NCBI RefSeq assembly: GCF_014204535.1
Contig: NZ_JACHLR010000003.1
Coordinates: 1-64,000 of the forward strand
Length of the DNA: 64,000 nucleotides
DNA from: Novosphingobium chloroacetimidivorans
GTDB lineage: Bacteria; Pseudomonadota; Alphaproteobacteria; Sphingomonadales; Sphingomonadaceae
Direction of reading: 5' to 3'
The translations under genes were made by a program, and so were the position numbers. How positions within the stretch are numbered: the stretch's first letter is position 1; the number at the start of each line of letters is the position of its first letter. This document shows positions 61,103 through 64,000 of the stretch, in pieces. Under the pieces are notes generated by a model, which worked only from the letters and a program-made list of their open reading frames with translations, searched no databases and had not been told where the DNA came from.

Positions 61103-62785
61103 ATGAAGGCTTCGTATCGCTTGGCGCTGCTCGGCGCCGCCGCTCTGGTCCCATTCACCGGCGCCGCCGGGCAGACGTCCACCCAGGTCGAGGACCGGAT
61201 GACGACGGTCGCTGCCCCACTCGCCGCTTACAAGCCCACGGCCGACCAGGCCGGTGTGGCCGGCACCGTCGACGCCGCTGCCGGACAGCCGGGCGCCGCG
61301 CCTGCGCAGATGACGCGCGACAACGGCGCGCCGATCGGCTCAAACCGCAACTCGCTCGCGGTCGGCGATGCGGGCCCGGTCCTGCTGGAAGACACCACGC
61401 TCATCGAGAAGCTCGCCCGCTTCGACCGTGAGCGCATTCCCGAGCGCGTCGTCCACGCGCGCGGCACCGGGGCGCTGGGCGTGTTTCGCGCGACCACCGA
61501 CTTGTCGGACGTGACCAAGGCATCGCTGTTCGCGACGGGCAAGGAGACCCCGGTCTTCGTGCGCTTCTCCACCGTCATCCATCCCAGCGGCTCGCCCGAG
61601 GGACTGCGCGATCCGCGCGGCTTCGCGATCAAGTTCTACACCGATCAGGGCAATTGGGACCTTGTCGGCAACAACCTGCCGATCTTCTTCATTCGCGACG
61701 CGATCCAGTTTCCCGACATGATCCACTCGCTCAAGCCGTCGCCAGTGACCAACAAGCAGGATCCCAACCGCCTGTTCGAGTTCTTCTCGGGCACGCCCGA
61801 GGCCACCAACATGCTGGTGCACGTCTATTCGAACCTCGGCACTCCGGCCTCGTACCGGACGATGGACGGCAACGGCGTCCATGCCTTCAAGCTGGTCGAC
61901 AAGGACGGCAAGGTCACCTGGGCGAAGTTCCGGCTGATCAGCCGTCAGGGCGTCAAGAACCTGAACGGCGATGCCGCGAACAAGGCGCCGTTCAACTACC
62001 TGACCGACGATCTGTACAGCGCCATTGCCGCGGGCGACAATCCGACCTGGGACGTGATGCTCCAGACGATGACGCCGGACGAGCTGGGCAAGCTCAGCTA
62101 CAACCCGTTCGACGACACCAAGGAGTGGCTTGAAGTGCCGTTCCGCAAGATCGGCGAGTTGACGTTGAACCAGGTGCCGGAGAACTTCTTCCGCTGGACC
62201 GAGCAATCCGCCTTCGCGCCTGCCAATCTGGTGCCCGGCATCGAGGCGTCGCCTGATCGCATGCTGCAGGGCCGCCTGTTCTCCTACTCCGACACCCAGC
62301 GCTATCGCGTCGGCGCGAACGTGATGGACTTGCCGGTGAATAAGCCGCGCGTGCCGGTGGTGAACAACTACCAGGACGGACAACTCGACACCGCACTGGC
62401 CAACAAGAAGGTCGACGTGAACTACTTCCCTTCGGTCCTCGATCCCAAGACCGTCGACCCGTCGTTCGCGCCGACGCCCTACAAGGTCGATGCGATCGCC
62501 CGGACCGCGCCGATCTCGAAGACCGAACCGTTCGACCAGGCAGGCCAGTTCTATCGTTCGCTCAAGCCGGCGGACAAGGCCGACCTGGTCAAGAACCTGG
62601 CGGGCGACCTTGGCGTGGTCACCTCGATGCGCACCAAGGTGGTCATGGTCAGCTACTTTACCCAGGCCGACCGTGACCTGGGTGCTCGGCTCGCGAAGGC
62701 GGTCAAGGTGCCTATGGGCGAAGTCGAGCGTGCCGTGGCCGAATACACTGCCGCGGTCGACAAGCGCTATGCGGGGCAGCCGTGA
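61103..62785 (+). CDS. katB: Exported monofunctional catalase, KatB type
   Basis: This 560-residue precursor has a signal peptide (YRLALLGAAALVPFTGAAG), an unusual feature for catalases but typical of periplasmic KatB. The haem-side His is in FDRERIPERVVHARGTGALG, the Asn in GNWDLVGNNLPIFFIRDAIQ and the proximal Tyr in RLFSYSDTQRYRVGAN. RFSTVIHPSGSPEGLRDPRG is the second conserved block. It removes hydrogen peroxide in the periplasm. AGGAGGAG lies 7-14 bases before ATG 61103. Its stop overlaps the ankyrin gene start (TGATG), as in Pseudomonas katB-ankB. Confidence 0.93.
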   Translation: MKASYRLALLGAAALVPFTGAAGQTSTQVEDRMTTVAAPLAAYKPTADQAGVAGTVDAAAGQPGAAPAQMTRDNGAPIGSNRNSLAVGDAGPVLLEDTTLIEKLARFDRERIPERVVHARGTGALGVFRATTDLSDVTKASLFATGKETPVFVRFSTVIHPSGSPEGLRDPRGFAIKFYTDQGNWDLVGNNLPIFFIRDAIQFPDMIHSLKPSPVTNKQDPNRLFEFFSGTPEATNMLVHVYSNLGTPASYRTMDGNGVHAFKLVDKDGKVTWAKFRLISRQGVKNLNGDAANKAPFNYLTDDLYSAIAAGDNPTWDVMLQTMTPDELGKLSYNPFDDTKEWLEVPFRKIGELTLNQVPENFFRWTEQSAFAPANLVPGIEASPDRMLQGRLFSYSDTQRYRVGANVMDLPVNKPRVPVVNNYQDGQLDTALANKKVDVNYFPSVLDPKTVDPSFAPTPYKVDAIARTAPISKTEPFDQAGQFYRSLKPADKADLVKNLAGDLGVVTSMRTKVVMVSYFTQADRDLGARLAKAVKVPMGEVERAVAEYTAAVDKRYAGQP

Positions 62786-63375
62786 TGCCGTCGCTGCTGC
62801 TCGCCTCGATCCTGGCTGCCTCCGCTCCGGCGGCGGCAGTCACGACGCCGCCATCGCCCAGCGCCTCCGCTTCCGCCGCGCTGCCATCACTGGAGCGGAG
62901 GCAGGAGCTGCTATTCGAGGCGGCGAAGCTGGGCCGCGCCGACCTGATCCCGCTGCTGGTCCGGCAAGGCGCCGACGTGAACGCCTATGAGGGGCGCGGC
63001 TTCACGCCGCTGATCCTGGCAGCCTACAACGGCCAGGCCGCAGCGGTGGACGCACTGCTGAAAGCCGGTGCAGATCCATGCAAGGCGGACCGCAGCCAGG
63101 GCAACACCGCGCTGATGGGCGTCGCGTTCAAGGGCGACGATCGCATCGCCGCGATGCTTCTGCGCCAGACGTGCGACGTCGATGCCCGCAACAACGCAGG
63201 CCAGACGGCGCTGATGATGGCTGCGCTGTTCAACCGCACGCAGCAGGTCGGCATGTTGCTGAAGGCGGGTGCCGACCCGCAGGTGATCGATGCCGCGGGC
63301 CGCTCGGCCGCGAGCGTCGTGGCGGCACAGGGGAACACCGCTCTGGCAGAGCAGTTGGCCGCGCCGAAGCGATAG
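62785..63375 (+). CDS. Ankyrin-repeat protein paired with catalase (AnkB-like)
   Basis: This 196-residue precursor has a signal peptide (SLLLASILAASAPAAAV) and about four ankyrin repeats (39-190): FEAAKLGRADLIPLLVRQGA, GFTPLILAAYNGQAAAVDAL, GNTALMGVAFKGDDRIAAML and GQTALMMAALFNRTQQVGML. It is probably periplasmic. In Pseudomonas aeruginosa the ankB gene sits after katB and supports full KatB activity. Its start overlaps the catalase stop, so the two products are made together. A direct catalase-binding role is an inference. Confidence 0.85.
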   Translation: MPSLLLASILAASAPAAAVTTPPSPSASASAALPSLERRQELLFEAAKLGRADLIPLLVRQGADVNAYEGRGFTPLILAAYNGQAAAVDALLKAGADPCKADRSQGNTALMGVAFKGDDRIAAMLLRQTCDVDARNNAGQTALMMAALFNRTQQVGMLLKAGADPQVIDAAGRSAASVVAAQGNTALAEQLAAPKR

Positions 63376-63471
63376 CCGCTTTGTCGGCGAGGGGCGGCCG
63401 ACCTGGATACCACTGACATGCTCCACGCCCTTGCATTCTTAGGGCAACGGCAAGTGGATGGAGCACCCCTT

Positions 63472-63500
63472 CGTCACCTTGAAACGAGTTCAGCGTGACG
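63472..63500. repeat. REP-like palindrome
   Basis: CGTCACCTTGAA pairs with TTCAGCGTGACG around ACGAG, matching the common sphingomonad unit of the GTCACCCTGAA...TTCAGGGTGAC type. It lies between convergent genes. Confidence 0.6.
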
Positions 63501-63534
63501 ATACTTTCCGAGTGAAGCGCTGGCCACAACGCGT

Positions 63535-63562
63535 GAAAGGCGGGGCACAAGCCCCGCCTTTC
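63535..63562 (-). terminator. Hairpin terminator of CDC48-type gene
   Basis: GAAAGGCGGGGC (63535-63546) pairs with GCCCCGCCTTTC (63551-63562) around ACAA, six bases after the stop codon of the minus-strand ATPase gene. A perfect 12-bp stem with A/T at its base. Confidence 0.75.
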
Positions 63563-63567
63563 GCACA

Positions 63568-64000
63568 TCAGTGGTCGTGCTTACGCTCGCGGCGGGGCTC
63601 GACCATGCCCGGGACGATGAAGCCGATCGGCTCGACTGCCATGGCGCGCTTCTTCAGCTCGCCCTTCATGCGGGCGTACTCTTCCTCCATCTCCACGGTC
63701 ACGGTGGCGCGGCTGTCCTCCAGCGCCTCGTCGAAGTCGGCACGATCGACGTTCATCACGTCCGAGCCCTTCTTGCGGATCGCGATCAGGCCGGCGCGGC
63801 GGACCACGTCTTCTAGGTCGGCACCGGTGAAGCGCTCGGTCGCGCGGGCGATGCGGCCAAGGTCGACATCGGACGCCAGCGGCATCTTGGACGTGTGAAT
63901 GCCCAGGATGTGCTCGCGCCCGGCCTCGTCGGGAGTGCCGACATAGACCAATTCGTCGAACCGGCCCGGCCGCAGCAGCGCCGGATCGACCAGCGCCGGG
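63568..64000 (-). CDS. CDC48/VCP-like AAA ATPase, C-terminal part
   Basis: The last 144 residues of a larger AAA ATPase are visible; the rest lies beyond the window edge. The sequence begins PALVDPALLRPGRFDELVYV, the second region of homology with arginine fingers of the D2 domain. TERFTGADLEDVVRRAGLIA (sensor 2) and a C-terminal tail with MEEEYARMKGELKKRAM follow. Prokaryotic CDC48 homologues of this type unfold or extract proteins. It is partial because the window cuts it, not a pseudogene. Confidence 0.85.
   Translation of the reverse strand, partial: PALVDPALLRPGRFDELVYVGTPDEAGREHILGIHTSKMPLASDVDLGRIARATERFTGADLEDVVRRAGLIAIRKKGSDVMNVDRADFDEALEDSRATVTVEMEEEYARMKGELKKRAMAVEPIGFIVPGMVEPRRERKHDH

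Overview
The window is GC-rich, densely packed bacterial chromosome. Gene content points to an alphaproteobacterium of the order Sphingomonadales (Novosphingobium, Sphingobium or Sphingomonas type). The indicators are an NDUFA9-like epimerase, RegBA beside a quinol oxidase operon, large TonB-dependent receptors, PHA storage genes, a CDC48-type AAA ATPase and several families of intergenic palindromes typical of the group. The genus call is an inference from content only; no 16S rRNA gene is present.

Layout. Positions 1-5060 look like a decaying island that ends at the 3' end of tRNA-Leu(CAG). It holds an IS5-type transposase remnant, a methyltransferase, a MarR/GST pair, an MFS exporter, two broken genes (a FABP-like beta-barrel and a molybdopterin oxidoreductase with an amber stop) and a possible integrase tail. 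Positions 5342-19031 are housekeeping: NDUFA9-like protein, GST, VOC protein, fdhD, the metX-GNAT-metW operon, hisC and tyrA, a transglutaminase-like protein, the ftsE-ftsX-ydcF-plsC operon, a zinc-ribbon membrane protein, tRNA-Leu(GAG) and psd. A BASS symporter, an asparaginase and a TPR protein follow.

Positions 22418-32845 form a probable phosphate-scavenging locus. It encodes a surface-type lipoprotein, a TonB receptor, a small protein, a second TonB receptor, a beta-propeller phytase lipoprotein and an alkaline phosphatase. PHO-box-like direct repeats lie in front of both receptor units. The simplest model is that PhoB-P induces the locus during phosphate limitation, the two enzymes release phosphate from phytate and other esters, and the receptors import the esters or their products.

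Positions 32880-39643 form one tightly overlapping minus-strand operon, cyoA-cyoB-cyoC-cyoD-surf1-regB-regA. It joins a quinol oxidase, its haem-insertion factor and a redox-sensing two-component system that can read the quinone pool. An MHS-type MFS transporter diverges from it. Further right are an SMP-30/SnoaL pair, tRNA-Lys, folK, N-carbamoylputrescine amidase, a signal-peptide-bearing methyltransferase-like protein, msrA, and groESL with both a CIRCE operator and an RpoH-like promoter.

A gene-free stretch of about 1 kb, full of palindromic repeats, separates groEL from clpS. The PHA genes (phasin and phaC, with two PhaR-like operators) follow. Then come an alanine-type aminotransferase, an unusual winged-helix regulator, mobA, an Ala-rich lipoprotein, polA, a DUF4287 protein, an MscS channel, a katB-ankB operon (exported catalase plus ankyrin protein), and the C-terminal end of a CDC48-type AAA ATPase that runs off the window.
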